DNA from: CAWABB01 sp963701735
GTDB lineage: Bacteria; Bacteroidota; Ignavibacteria; UBA10030; UBA6906
Length of the DNA stretch: 64,000 bases
NCBI GenBank assembly: GCA_963701735.1
Contig: CAVPBI010000026.1
Span: 372,001-436,000, forward strand
Direction of reading: 5' to 3'
The position numbers and the translations under genes are program-made. Within the stretch, counting starts at the first letter, position 1. Each line of letters opens with the position of its first letter. A model generated the notes under the pieces. It was not told the origin of the DNA. It made no database searches and worked only from the letters and a program-made list of their open reading frames with translations. Below are positions 47,449-57,237 of the stretch, one piece after another.

Positions 47449-49416
47449 ATGTCTCCCCGACCACTTCTCGCCGGCCTGCTCCTCGTCGCGGTCGGAAGCG
47501 CTTCCGGACAGTTCCTGCCGGACCCCCCGGGCGAAGGGTGCTCTGCCAGGAACCGCGGCCTGGCGAGACTCGCCGCATCGCCCGCCGCATTCGCCGACCC
47601 GGGCATCGACGCCCGTCACTACGCGCTCCGTCTGAATATCGTTCCGTCCTCCCCCCTGCTTCTCGGGCAGGTCACGATGACCGCAACCGCAGTCCATGAC
47701 ACCGTCACATCAGTCATCATGGACCTCTCCGCGCCGATGACCGTGGATTCCGTGCGGGCCAACGGCGTGACCCGCCGGTGGAACCGCTTTCCACAGGGCT
47801 TCTCCGTCGAACTGCCAGCACCCGTGCCCGGGGTGGAACCATCATCCTCGAGACGTATTATCACGGCATCCCGTCCTCCTCAGGGTTTGGAAGCTTCATG
47901 TTCGCAAGCGCCAGCGGCGCCCCCTGGGTCTGGACGCTGAGCGAGCCGTACGGCGCCCGCGACTGGTGGCCGTGCAAGGATCACCCCATCGACAAGGCCG
48001 ATTCCGCAAGCATCGACATCACGGTCCCCGTCAGGCCTGAAGGTCGGGTCAAACGGACTCCTCCGTGCGGTCACCGACAACGGCAACGGGACCAGAACGC
48101 ACCACTGGGTCGAGCGCTATCCGATCGCGACGTATCTGGTCTCGCTTGCGGCAGCGGACTACGTCGAATTCTCCGACTGGTTCAGGTACGGTCAGAACGA
48201 CTCGATGCAGGTATTGAACTACGTCCTCCCGGGGGAACTGGCGGAGGCGAGGCCCGCGCTCGCGAGGACGATCCCCATGCTGGAGGCCTTCACCCGTGTG
48301 TTCGGCGAGTACCCGTTCATCACCGAGAAGTACGGGCACGCCCGGTTCGGCGCGGGCGGGGCGATGGAGCATCAAACGATGACCTCAACAACGACGTACG
48401 CGGAGGACGTCATCGCCCACGAGCTGGGGCATCAGTGGTTCGGCGATCTGATCACGTGCGCCAACTGGCAGGAGCTCTGGTTGAACGAGGGGTTCGCCAC
48501 ATACAGCGAGGCACTCTACAGGGAAGCGGTCTACGGCTCCTCGTCCTACAGGGAACACATCGCTGCGCGAATGCAGGCGGCATATCTCGCGCCGGGGACG
48601 CTATACCTGCAGGACACCTCGACGGTCGGCGAGATGTTCCGGTTCTCCCGGGTCTATGCAAAGGGCGCATCCGTCCTGCACATGCTCCGGCACGTTCTCG
48701 GGGACAGCACGTTCTTCCGGTGCCTCAGGGAGTATGCCGGCGATTCACGGTTCAGATACGACGTCGCGACGACGGCCGATCTGCGGGAGGTGTGCGAGCG
48801 TGTCTCCGGCCAATCCCTGGGGTACTTCTTTGACGAATGGGTGTTTGGCGAAGGCTACCCTATCTACTCATCCGAGCAGCAGGTGACGCGGGACGGCGAC
48901 TCATATCTGACGACGGTGACGCTGAAGCAGACGACGTCGGGCAGCTCTCCCGAATTCTTTGTTATGCCGGTGGATCTCCGTCTCAGCGGGGGCGGGTTCG
49001 ACACGACCGTCGTCGTCAGTCATCAGTTTGACGGGCAGACATTCACGGTGCGCACTGCCTGGGCTCCGGACCTGACGGTCATCGACCCCGACGGCTGGAT
49101 TCTGAAGGATGTCATCGACCCGGGCGGGCTGATTCCGTCATCGGTCTCGCTCGCGCCGAACTACCCCAACCCGTTCAATGCCGGGACAACCCTTGAGTAT
49201 GCGCTTCCCGGAGCCCGCGAGGTACGCCTGGCGGTGTTCGACGCAACGGGCAGCCTGGTGCGCACGCTTGAGGAGGGTATCCGTGAGCCGGGTTGGCACG
49301 TCGTGTCCTGGGACGGGCGGAATGACCACGGCATCCTCGTCGCCTCAGGCGCGTACTTCACCAGGCTCCTGGCTGGATCCACGCTGCTGAGCCGCCCCAT
49401 GCTTCTCCTACGCTGA
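47449..49416 (+). CDS. Secreted M1-type aminopeptidase with T9SS sorting domain (two frameshifts)
   Basis: Zinc metallopeptidase. A signal peptide (RPLLAGLLLVAVGSASG) precedes the M1 N-terminal beta domain (DARHYALRLNIVPSSPLL). The catalytic HELGH...NEGFATYSE zinc site (His in VIAHELGHQWFGD, distal Glu in LWLNEGFATY) lies near residue 325. A C-terminal sorting domain (SLAPNYPNPFNAGTTLEYALP, ending MLLLR) marks it as cargo of the type IX system. Two errors interrupt it: a missing base near 47828 and an extra base near 48030. Correcting both restores GGTIILETYYHG and VPSGLKVGSNGLLRAV, and gives 655 residues. The start is ATG 47449. Confidence 0.9.
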
Positions 49417-49424
49417 CGAGTCCA

Positions 49425-50224
49425 ATGCCTCGACCAACCGCGTTCATTACCGGCGCCTCCTCAGGGATCGGCGCCGCGTTTGCCCGTCGCCTCGCGCGCG
49501 ACGGGTACGATCTTGTCCTGCATGGCCGCCGCGAGCACCTGCTCGCCTCACTCTGCAAGGACCTTGAGACCTCGCACGGAGTTCGGGCCGACTACGTCCT
49601 GGCCGAGCTCTCATCGCCGGAGGGCGTAGACCGGGTCCGTCAGAGGCTTGAGCGCGTCGAACGCCTCGCGATGCTTGTCAACAACGCAGGCTCCGGCTCG
49701 ACGAAGCTGTTTCACGAAGAGGAGCTTGCCGGCCAGCAAGGGATGGTCCACACCCACGTCGTGGCGGCGCTCCACCTGTGCCACTGCAGCGATTCCGATG
49801 ATGAGGCGCCTTGGAGGCGGAACGATCATCAACGTCTCCTCCATCGCCTCGTTCACGCCCGGGAGGCGGAGCGCCACCTACTGCGCCGCGAAGTCGTTTC
49901 TCACGGCCTTCAGCGAAGCGCTGCATCTGGAAGTGGGCGGAGACGGGATTCGCGTCCAGGCGCTCTGCCCCGGATTCACGACGACCGATTTCCATTCCCG
50001 TCTCGGCCTGACGATCGGGCCGGGAATACGACGGGTCTTCATGACACCGGAAGCGGTGGTCGATCAGTCGATGCGGGATCTCAAGCGGGGAAAGGTGATC
50101 AGCGTCCCGGGGTGGACGTACCGTGCCATCCGGCTCGCGGCCCGGCTGATCCCGACGAAGGCTCTATTATGTGCTGGCGCGCGAGGTCGCGGGGCGCGCC
50201 AGGGAAGGCGGGTCAGTCGTGTGA
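49425..50224 (+). CDS. Short-chain dehydrogenase/reductase (two frameshifts)
   Basis: Classical SDR of about 265 residues. It has the cofactor motif FITGASSGIGAAFARRLA at the start, LVNNAGSGS near residue 84, catalytic Ser in NVSSIASFTPG and Tyr-Lys in SATYCAAKSFL. The ending is MRDLKRGKVISVPGWTYR. Extra bases at 49785 and 50164 break the frame. Removing them restores LCHAAIPMMRRLGGGTIINV and ALYYVLAREVAGRAREGG, with a stop at 50222-50224. It begins 8 bases after the aminopeptidase and overlaps the end of the opposing SirB1-like gene by 12 bases. The substrate is unknown. Confidence 0.88.
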
Positions 50225-51055
50225 GGCGTCCGCATCGGGGAGCATTGACAGCAATTCCGTCATCAGCTCCAGGTCCTCCTCATCTCCTGCCGCCCTGTAC
50301 GCATTGATCAGGTTCCTCAGCACGCGCGCGATGATGGACCGGACGTCGCTCCGGAGGTTCAGGAGGTCGCGCACGGTGACCGTCACCGGGTCGAGGTATC
50401 GTGCGAGCAGCGTGTCGTCGATCAGCAGCCCGCCGTGGAAGCAGTCGATAATCAGGGGATCGCCCCGCTCGAAGGTCATGGCAAGGAAATGCCCGGGGAA
50501 ATTGCACCCGTCGATCGACATGCCCAGGCGGTGCCCGACCAGCATGAAGACGAGCGCCAGGCTGATGGGGATCCCGCGCTTCTGCTCGATGACGTAGACG
50601 AGGTCGCTGTTGCGCGGATTGTAGTAGTCGTCTTTCGCCCCCGCCAGCTGTTTCTGCGCGAACAGGAATTCCGAGAGCCCGCGAACGTCGGCCTGCAGTC
50701 CCATTCCCCTGAATTCCCCGGCCAGCGCGTCGAGCAGGTGCGTGAGGGCGCCAGGGCGTCTGCCGCCGCCCTGGTAATCGGCGATCAACGTCAGCGCCGC
50801 CTCCAGCTGTTCCTTGTCCCCCTCCTTCGCCATCCATGAGCGCCAGCCATTGCGAAGGCGGTCCCGGGCAGCGGCCGCACTCTGGGCGCGAACGAACGCC
50901 AGCTGTTCGGCGGTCATCTCGAGGCCCTGGCGCGCGAGCTCCCGGGGGAGGTCTTCACCGAACAGCGCAAGCTGGGCCACAACCGCCTCTCGCACCTCCG
51001 GCGTGTCGTCGTCGAGCAGGCGCAGCAGGTGGGGAATCTGTGTGGGATCAGGCAT
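50213..51055 (-). CDS. SirB1-like transglutaminase-core protein
   Basis: A 280-residue protein of the SirB1 family. A helical HEAT-like N-terminus (IPHLLRLLDDDTPEVREAVVAQLALFG) is followed by the transglutaminase-core-2 domain (DDYYNPRNSDLVYVIEQKRGIPISLALVFMLVGHRLGM). CNFPGHFLAM and IIDCFHGG follow. The usual catalytic Cys is not obvious at the ISLAL position, as in other SirB1 proteins, so enzymatic activity is doubtful. Start ATG 51055 or 51058; the longer open frame to 51169 is not protein-like. The cellular role of SirB1 is not settled. Confidence 0.85.
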   Translation of the reverse strand: MPDPTQIPHLLRLLDDDTPEVREAVVAQLALFGEDLPRELARQGLEMTAEQLAFVRAQSAAAARDRLRNGWRSWMAKEGDKEQLEAALTLIADYQGGGRRPGALTHLLDALAGEFRGMGLQADVRGLSEFLFAQKQLAGAKDDYYNPRNSDLVYVIEQKRGIPISLALVFMLVGHRLGMSIDGCNFPGHFLAMTFERGDPLIIDCFHGGLLIDDTLLARYLDPVTVTVRDLLNLRSDVRSIIARVLRNLINAYRAAGDEEDLELMTELLSMLPDADASHD

Positions 51056-51186
51056 CATGTGTGTACGGATCGGGGATACGGGTCCATGGCATATGAGGCA
51101 AACCCCGCGCCAACGGAGTTGCCGGCGGCGGCGCCACGGGCCGCGTGCGTGCGGCCAGACGCGGCGCATGTCTGCTCATCGGCCCT

Positions 51187-51621
51187 TCACGCCCGATGGT
51201 GATCCGGTCGCCAGGAGCGCACCGCACGCTTGATCTGGTCTTCGGTCAGCCCCTCTTCGGCAGCGCGGCGCGCGAGATCCAGGAACTCTTCGTCGGACGC
51301 AAAACGCAGTCCGATGATCTGCCGCATCGTCAACCTCGGGTCCAGCAGCGTACCTGTGCGTGCGAAGTGCCGCAGGTTTTCCTCCGCCCGTATCGCCCGG
51401 TCCTGCGCCTTCACCGCAAAGCTCCGCACGAAGAAGTACATGAGAAGCAGGATCACGCACACTGCCACCAGAAGAGACGCGCTGTAGATCCGCTGATGGT
51501 TGCCGAGCGAGGCCATCAGATTCACGATGGACCCGATCAGCGTGACGATGATCAGCGTCAGCGCCACAAAATGGTAGAGCGGGACGTACCGCCGGTGTGT
51601 TTCGTATGCCTGTGGTTTCAT
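51187..51621 (-). CDS. DUF6526 small membrane protein
   Basis: A 144-residue protein with two membrane helices (LYHFVALTLIIVTLIGSIVNLM and IYSASLLVAVCVILLLMYFFV) and a charged C-terminal tail (LTMRQIIGLRFASDEEFLDLA). It matches the DUF6526 pattern, beginning with KPQAYETHRRYVPLYH. The start overlaps the acyl-CoA synthetase stop (ATGA), so the two are translated together. Function unknown; the coupling hints at a membrane or fatty-acid link. Confidence 0.82.
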   Translation of the reverse strand: MKPQAYETHRRYVPLYHFVALTLIIVTLIGSIVNLMASLGNHQRIYSASLLVAVCVILLLMYFFVRSFAVKAQDRAIRAEENLRHFARTGTLLDPRLTMRQIIGLRFASDEEFLDLARRAAEEGLTEDQIKRAVRSWRPDHHRA

Positions 51622-53330
51622 GCTGTCGTTTGCACCAGATGTCGTTTGACCTTCTGCGTGGTTGTCTTCTCGAACTCCTTCTCGCGAACATAGAACTTCC
51701 TGATCTGCTTGAAGGGCGCGAGCTGCTTGTTCACCAGCTCGATCTCCTCGGCGACCGTCTTGTTGATCAGCTCCGGCGTGATCTGGACCCCCCGTGTCTC
51801 CGACAGCTCGATGAAGGCTTCAGCGTCGACCACCACCTGGGCCGCGATGACCTCACCCAGCTTCGGATCGGCCTCCCCGAAGACCATGGATTCCAGCAGA
51901 TAGGGACTCCGGCGCAGGATATCCTCCACCTCCTCCGGGTACACGTTCTTTCCCGACTTCGAGATGATGATGTTCTTCGCGCGCCCGCTGATATGAAGGA
52001 ACCCGTCCTCGTCGATGCGGCCCAGGTCACCCGTCTTGAACCATCCGTCCTCGAACGTCGCCGCCGTGGCAGCATCGTTCTTGTAGTATCCCAGCATGAC
52101 GCTGGGACCCTTGGCCCAGATCTCCCCGACGCCGTCGGGTCCTGGATCGTGAATGGTCAGGGACACGCCGGGCAGCGGAAGGCCCGCCGCTTCGTCCTTG
52201 AAGTTCTCCACCTTGTTCAGCGCCAGGATCGGGGAGGTCTCCGTCAGCCCGTACCCCTGGAGGAAGCCGAATCCGAAGGCCCGGAGGCCCTTCGACACCA
52301 TGGGGTCCGGGGCGGCTCCGCCGGCGATGAACAGCCTGATCGAGCCGCCAAACCGCTCATGGATCTCGTGAAAGACCTGGCGTTTCGACCTTGACCATCC
52401 GACCCGCTCCAGCAGATCTGTCGCCTTGATGAGCGGGCCGATGATCGACGCTGTCAGTCGTTTCTCCTGGATCGCCTTCGTGATGCGCCTGAACATCTTG
52501 TCGTAGAGCAGCGGGACCCCAAGGAGCATCGTGGCGCGCGAGGCCTTCAGGTCATCCACCACGGTCTTGAGCGAGCGCGCGTAGCTGACGCTCGCCCCGT
52601 TGTACAGCGGGCACAGGAAGCCGCAGGTGCATTCGTAGGCATGATGGATCGGAAGGACCGACAGGAACCGGTCCTCGGGGTGGATTCTCACCGAATAGGA
52701 CATCGCGCGGATGTTTGACGCGATGTTGTGCTGGCTCAGCATCACCCCCTTTGCCTTGCCAAGGGAGCCGGATGTGAACAGGATCGCCGCCATGGCCTGG
52801 GCGTCTATCCGCGGGAGATCCTCGGCACGGCACGCCGGGGTCGACGAGAGGAGGCGCGCCATCGAGGAAACGCCCGCCCTGTGGTCCGGAATGTCCATGT
52901 TGACGTACACGCGAAGGTTCTTCATCGATGACCTCCGCTCGCTCAGCAGCGGCTCGAAGGCATCGCTGTAGATGATCGCCGTCGCTTCCGACTCGTGGAG
53001 GACGTTCAGGATCTCGTTGATGGAGAGTTTGGCGTCGACGGGGACGACGACATGATTGAAGCACATGCACGTGAGGTAGCTGACGCCCCACTGAACCCGG
53101 TTTTCGCTGAGGACCGCGATGTGGCTCCGCTCGGGCAGTCCGAGCGCACGCAGGGCGGTACCAAACCGGAGCACCGAGTCGAGCAACGAGGCGTACGTCA
53201 CCCGGGGGAGTGGCGTTTCTTTCAGGTCTTCAAGGGCCAGTGTGTCCCCGTAGACCCGCGCCGACCTCAGGACGAGGTCCTGGATGGTCGGGATTTCCGG
53301 CATGGACGAGAGTGCAGAGTTGTCGGTCAT
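51618..53330 (-). CDS. Long-chain acyl-CoA synthetase (AMP-binding)
   Basis: Activates fatty acids with ATP and CoA. The 570-residue protein has the P-loop-like motif AAILFTSGSLGKAKGVMLSQHN near residue 185, AGGAAPDPMVSKGLRAFG, the adenylation motif GFLQGYGLTETSPILALN, GDLGRIDEDGFLHISGRAKN near 420 and the C-terminal catalytic lysine region KQIRKFYVREKEFEKT. It resembles FadD15-like and long-chain synthetases of anaerobes. It is followed by an overlapping DUF6526 gene and lies 42 bases downstream of fumarase. Confidence 0.92.
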   Translation of the reverse strand: MTDNSALSSMPEIPTIQDLVLRSARVYGDTLALEDLKETPLPRVTYASLLDSVLRFGTALRALGLPERSHIAVLSENRVQWGVSYLTCMCFNHVVVPVDAKLSINEILNVLHESEATAIIYSDAFEPLLSERRSSMKNLRVYVNMDIPDHRAGVSSMARLLSSTPACRAEDLPRIDAQAMAAILFTSGSLGKAKGVMLSQHNIASNIRAMSYSVRIHPEDRFLSVLPIHHAYECTCGFLCPLYNGASVSYARSLKTVVDDLKASRATMLLGVPLLYDKMFRRITKAIQEKRLTASIIGPLIKATDLLERVGWSRSKRQVFHEIHERFGGSIRLFIAGGAAPDPMVSKGLRAFGFGFLQGYGLTETSPILALNKVENFKDEAAGLPLPGVSLTIHDPGPDGVGEIWAKGPSVMLGYYKNDAATAATFEDGWFKTGDLGRIDEDGFLHISGRAKNIIISKSGKNVYPEEVEDILRRSPYLLESMVFGEADPKLGEVIAAQVVVDAEAFIELSETRGVQITPELINKTVAEEIELVNKQLAPFKQIRKFYVREKEFEKTTTQKVKRHLVQTTA

Positions 53331-53372
53331 GAATAGCTCCGTTGTGCGGCCGAGCCAGCGCAGACGCCGCCG

Positions 53373-54896
53373 TCAGGCGGTGGCAGGCTTGGCCAATGTG
53401 GCGAGACGGGTTCCCGACATGGTTTCGATCTCCGCGTGGAGGCTGTTCCCGGCCGCATCCATCGTCACGATGGCCGGGAAGTCTTTCACGCGCAGGTGCC
53501 ACATCGCTTCCGGAACGCCGAACTCGAGGAAATCCACCCCCTCCACCCGTTCGATACACTGTGCATAGTATTGGGCGGCGCCCCCGATCGCGTTCAGATA
53601 CACCGCTCCATGTTGCTTCAGCGCCGCCAGTGTCCTGGGGCCCATCCCGCCCTTCCCGATCACCGCCCGGAGGCCGAACCGCTGAATGATGTCGGCCTGG
53701 TACGGCTCTTCCCGGCTGCTGGTGGTCGGTCCGGCTGCATTGATGAACCACTCTTCGCCTTTCTTGAGCGCCACGGGTCCGCAGTGATACAACGCCGCGC
53801 CCCGGAGGTCCTGCGGCGAATCGTGCGTGAGGAGGTGATGATGCAGCACATCCCTCCCGGTGTACACCATGCCGCTCAGGAGCACAACGTCTCCGACTTT
53901 GAGCTGCCGCACCTGGCTCTCCCCCAGCGGTGTCGAGAGGCGGATCTCCCGCCCGGTGAGCGTGAGCCCCTGGTCCTTCGCCATCCGCATGGCAGGCGTG
54001 TCTTCGCGATACAGCCAGCGCTTGATCTCCCCGGTCCTCGCGTCAATGATGACGCCAAGCCGACGGAAGGCCCAGCAATCGTACGCGACCGAGACGAAGA
54101 AGCTGGCGGGAAGCCTGTGGTATGCGCCGATCTTGCAGCCGATGAGCGTGGCTTCCCCGCCGAATCCCATCGTTCCGATCCCGAGCGTATTGGCGGTGCG
54201 CATGATCTCCGCTTCCAGCTTTGCGAGGTCGGGATTCGGATTGATGTCGTCCAGCGTCCTGAAGAGCTGTTGCTTTGCGTAATGATACCCCGACGCGCGG
54301 TCACCGCCGATGGCGACGCCGACCGCGCCGATGCTGCACCCGTGCCCCTGCGCCTGCCAGACCGCATGGAGGATGCACTTCCTGACGCCTTCCAGATTTC
54401 GGTCCGCCCGGCCCAGGTGCTGGATCTCCATGGGAACCGAGTACTGGATATTCTTGTTCTCGCAGCCGCCGCCCTTGAGGATCAGGCGTACCTCGATGTC
54501 GTCGCCTTCCCACTGCTCCCAGTGAATCACAGGGGCGCCCTGTCCGAGGTTGTTGCCGCTGTTCTTCCCGGTGAGCGAGTCCACCGTATTGGGCCGGAGC
54601 TTTCCGAGCTTCGTGGCCTCGACAATGGCTTCATGGATTGCGGCCTTCATCACAAGCTGGTTGACGCCCACCGGAGTCTTGATCTCAAACGTGGGCATTC
54701 CGGTGTCCTGGCAGATCGGGGCCGCGTTGTCGCACGCCATATCGATGTTGATCGCGATCGTCTCCAGGGCGAGACCGCTGCGGGTGTCCTTCGGTTCGTG
54801 CTCGCGGGAGGCGGCGATCGCGCGGCGGACATCCGGGGGCAGGTTACTTGAAGTCTCAACGATCAGGCGGAGCATGCTGGCTTTGAAGTGATCCAT
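53373..54896 (-). CDS. fumA: Class I fumarate hydratase (iron-sulfur), alpha-beta fused
   Basis: Interconverts fumarate and malate with an oxygen-sensitive 4Fe-4S cluster. The 507-residue chain joins the alpha part (about residues 1-280) to the beta part (about 290-507). Three cysteines fit the cluster ligands: APICQDTGMP near 62, KGGGCENKN near 140 and GHGCSIGAVG near 190. The beta part contains GDVVLLSGMVYTGRDVLHHHLL and YHCGPVALKK, then FINAAGPTTSSRE and GKGGMGPRT. A class I enzyme fits an anaerobe and matches the methylmalonyl-CoA pathway encoded nearby. Confidence 0.95.
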   Translation of the reverse strand: MDHFKASMLRLIVETSSNLPPDVRRAIAASREHEPKDTRSGLALETIAINIDMACDNAAPICQDTGMPTFEIKTPVGVNQLVMKAAIHEAIVEATKLGKLRPNTVDSLTGKNSGNNLGQGAPVIHWEQWEGDDIEVRLILKGGGCENKNIQYSVPMEIQHLGRADRNLEGVRKCILHAVWQAQGHGCSIGAVGVAIGGDRASGYHYAKQQLFRTLDDINPNPDLAKLEAEIMRTANTLGIGTMGFGGEATLIGCKIGAYHRLPASFFVSVAYDCWAFRRLGVIIDARTGEIKRWLYREDTPAMRMAKDQGLTLTGREIRLSTPLGESQVRQLKVGDVVLLSGMVYTGRDVLHHHLLTHDSPQDLRGAALYHCGPVALKKGEEWFINAAGPTTSSREEPYQADIIQRFGLRAVIGKGGMGPRTLAALKQHGAVYLNAIGGAAQYYAQCIERVEGVDFLEFGVPEAMWHLRVKDFPAIVTMDAAGNSLHAEIETMSGTRLATLAKPATA

Positions 54897-54911
54897 TGTC
54901 CTTCTCCTCGT

Positions 54912-55610
54912 CTATGATTCGGCGGGGTAATACCGGGGTCGTTCTCTGTAGGGGATCGGGTCGTCCAGGCCGAGCGATTGGAACGCCCTGAGGCGGAGCG
55001 CGCAACTGTCGCACACGCCGCACGCCAGGTCCTCATCCTGGTAGCACGACCACGTCAGGTGGAGCGGGGCCCCCAGTTCCATGCCCCGCTGGATGATCTG
55101 ACGCTTGGAAAGAGAAATGACGGGAGTCTGCACCACGGGAGCGTGGCCGGGCCTCGTCCCCCTCTCTATCGCAACGTTGAATGCCTCGAAAAACGTTCTG
55201 CGGCAATCGGGGTACCCGGAGGAATCTTCCTCCACCGCCCCGATGACGATCGCCTTTGCCCCGATCACCTCCGCCCAGCTCACTGCGACAGACAGCATCC
55301 CGGCGTTCCGGAACGGGACATAGGAGCTCGGGATCCCCGATCTTTCCAGGTCGGCGCGCGGGACGGGCAGAGACGGGTCCGTGAGGCTCGACCCCCGGAT
55401 GTCCCGGAACTGCTCCATGGAAACGACCAGCTGACGGGCAACGCCGTAGTGCTCGGCGATCGCGTGAAAGGCGCTGAGCTCCCGCGCCTGGGTCCGTTGC
55501 CCGTAGTCAACGTGCAGGAACGCACAATCGTACGTCTCGCGCGCCAGCGCGGCAGCGACGCAACTGTCCATCCCTCCGCTCACCAGCACGACCGCGAGGT
55601 CCCGCGCCAT
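54912..55610 (-). CDS. queC: 7-cyano-7-deazaguanine synthase QueC
   Basis: Makes preQ0 in queuosine/7-deazaguanine synthesis, using ATP and ammonia. The 232-residue protein has the PP-loop VVLVSGGMDSCVAAALA at residues 6-22, LHVDYGQRTQARELSA, and a four-cysteine zinc site at the end (CYQDEDLACGVCDSC). ATG 55610 shares one base with the queE stop (TGATG), so the two are coupled. The frame is open to 55991 only as a shadow of queE. Confidence 0.95.
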   Translation of the reverse strand: MARDLAVVLVSGGMDSCVAAALARETYDCAFLHVDYGQRTQARELSAFHAIAEHYGVARQLVVSMEQFRDIRGSSLTDPSLPVPRADLERSGIPSSYVPFRNAGMLSVAVSWAEVIGAKAIVIGAVEEDSSGYPDCRRTFFEAFNVAIERGTRPGHAPVVQTPVISLSKRQIIQRGMELGAPLHLTWSCYQDEDLACGVCDSCALRLRAFQSLGLDDPIPYRERPRYYPAES

Positions 55611-56254
55611 CAAACGCCCCTGGCTGAAGGTTCCCACACGTACTTGTGCATTTGCAGCTGCATACGGACGGGGACGCGGCTCTCCAGAATCCAGCCGGCC
55701 AGCGTGACCGGCTCCAGCTCGCCAAAGACCGGAGAGAAGATGAGGGGGCAGCTGGCCGAAAGCTCGAGGTCCCGGATCCTGGCCACCGCCCAGTCGAAAT
55801 CGGCCCTGTCGCGCAGGACGAACTTCAGCTCGTCGGTCTGCTTGAGCTCGGCGATATTTCCCCAGAAATTCCGGTGGCTCATCCCGCTCCCGGGGCATTT
55901 GATATCCACGATACGGCGGACCCGGGGATCGACCGGGGCGACACTCACGGCCCCGCTGGTTTCCAGCATGACATCGTACCCCCGGTCGCACAAGGCAGTC
56001 ATGAGCTCGAACGCCCCTGCTTGCAGCAGCGGCTCGCCACCGGTCACCTCAACGAGCTTGCACCGGAAGGCCTCGACCCGTTCGAGGAGTTCGGCGACGC
56101 TCATTCGCGTCCCCTCATAGAAGGCGTACTCGGTGTCGCACCAGGTACAGCGGAGATTGCAGGCGGTGAGCCGTACAAAAACGCAGGGGAATCCCGCCTG
56201 TGAGGATTCCCCTTGAATACTGTGGAAAATTTCGTTGACGAGCAGCGAATTCAT
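55610..56254 (-). CDS. queE: 7-carboxy-7-deazaguanine synthase QueE
   Basis: Radical SAM enzyme that converts carboxytetrahydropterin to carboxy-deazaguanine. The 214-residue protein starts NEIFHSIQGESSQAGFPCVFVRL and has the cluster motif CNLRCTWC (Cys32, Cys36, Cys39). VEVTGGEPLLQ, VMLETSGA and DIKCPGSGMSHRNF follow. QueC and QueE are adjacent and overlapping; QueD and FolE are not in this window. Confidence 0.95.
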   Translation of the reverse strand: MNSLLVNEIFHSIQGESSQAGFPCVFVRLTACNLRCTWCDTEYAFYEGTRMSVAELLERVEAFRCKLVEVTGGEPLLQAGAFELMTALCDRGYDVMLETSGAVSVAPVDPRVRRIVDIKCPGSGMSHRNFWGNIAELKQTDELKFVLRDRADFDWAVARIRDLELSASCPLIFSPVFGELEPVTLAGWILESRVPVRMQLQMHKYVWEPSARGV

Positions 56255-56337
56255 TGCGGGAGGCGTCCGTCAGCGTGTGCGGCCAACGTACGGAAAGCCC
56301 GCAGGAAATGCAACCTGTCAGAAAGCCGCGAAAGCGC

Positions 56338-56997
56338 TCAGGAAGCGCCCGGAAGGCTCCTTCGGCGTGCGATGCAGTTGCGTATGGACGCCACCACGAG
56401 ATCATCGTCCGCCGGCTTGGCGATGAAATCATCGACCCCAAACCGCTTGCCGGCCACCATGGTGTCGTGATCCAATCGGGCGGCAAAGAAGATGAACGAT
56501 GTCGTGGAAAGGGCGCCGTTTGACCGGATCCGATGAAAGAGCTCGAACCCCTCGGGGCCGCGCTCGAAGTTCACCTCGGATACGATGACGTCCGGCTGCA
56601 GGGTCGCAAGGACTTCGACAGCCTCCTCGAGACTCGAGGCCCCCACGGTCTCGACCCCCTCCCGCTGAAGGCTGTGCGAGAGCGAGGTGAGCACGCGTTC
56701 GTCCTGGTCGACGAGGAGTACGGTGGCCGCCCGTTCGCGGGTCGTTGCGCGCCCCTGTTGTGCCTGCCCGTTTCCGTTGCGGTGATGCGTCAGGCGATCA
56801 AGGCGTTCGGAAACGATGCGTTCAAGATCCCGGTGTGCTCCAGATTCGGGGTCAATTTCCGCGACCTTTCTGATCGCATGTTGTGCCGCGTTGAAGCGCG
56901 ACATACCGATGCATTCCTGGGCGTGCTCCAGGTAGTGCTCCGCCTTCGCACGCCGATATTCATCGGGTGTCAAGAAATCCTGAGTGTTCTGTTCCAT
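56338..56997 (-). CDS. TPR-like helical domain plus degenerate receiver domain
   Basis: A 219-residue protein. Residues 15-75 form a helical TPR-like segment (YLEHAQECIGMSRFNAAQHAIRKV). A CheY-like receiver domain follows, with TVLLVDQDERVLTSL, ASSLEEAVEVLATLQPDVIVSEVNF and DDFIAKPADDD. The expected phospho-accepting Asp is replaced by Glu (VIVSE), and the conserved Thr/Ser is Ala (FFAAR), while the Lys is kept. So this is probably a phosphorylation-independent, possibly always-on-like receiver. There is no DNA-binding or enzymatic output domain and no kinase beside it. The role is unknown. Confidence 0.82.
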   Translation of the reverse strand: MEQNTQDFLTPDEYRRAKAEHYLEHAQECIGMSRFNAAQHAIRKVAEIDPESGAHRDLERIVSERLDRLTHHRNGNGQAQQGRATTRERAATVLLVDQDERVLTSLSHSLQREGVETVGASSLEEAVEVLATLQPDVIVSEVNFERGPEGFELFHRIRSNGALSTTSFIFFAARLDHDTMVAGKRFGVDDFIAKPADDDLVVASIRNCIARRRSLPGAS

Positions 56998-57237
56998 CCG
57001 GCCTGGACGGTGATGAGGATGTTGGGCGGGGGAGGCATTGAAATGTACGTATGAATATATGGCCCGGCAGAGGTGATGGATGTGTTGGGCGTCACCAAAG
57101 GGTGGTTATTGCGGGAGGTGCCGTTTTCGGGTTTGTTTCGATAGATTTGCCGTCACCCATGTCCCCCCGACACGCCACTGCGGTCATCAATCCCGACGTG
57201 GCGATCCGTCAGGACGACGAAAAGACGGCCACGGGCG

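Noticed and set aside
55611..55991. N-terminal extension of the queC frame
   Set aside because: Shadow of queE; the PP-loop protein begins naturally at ATG 55610.
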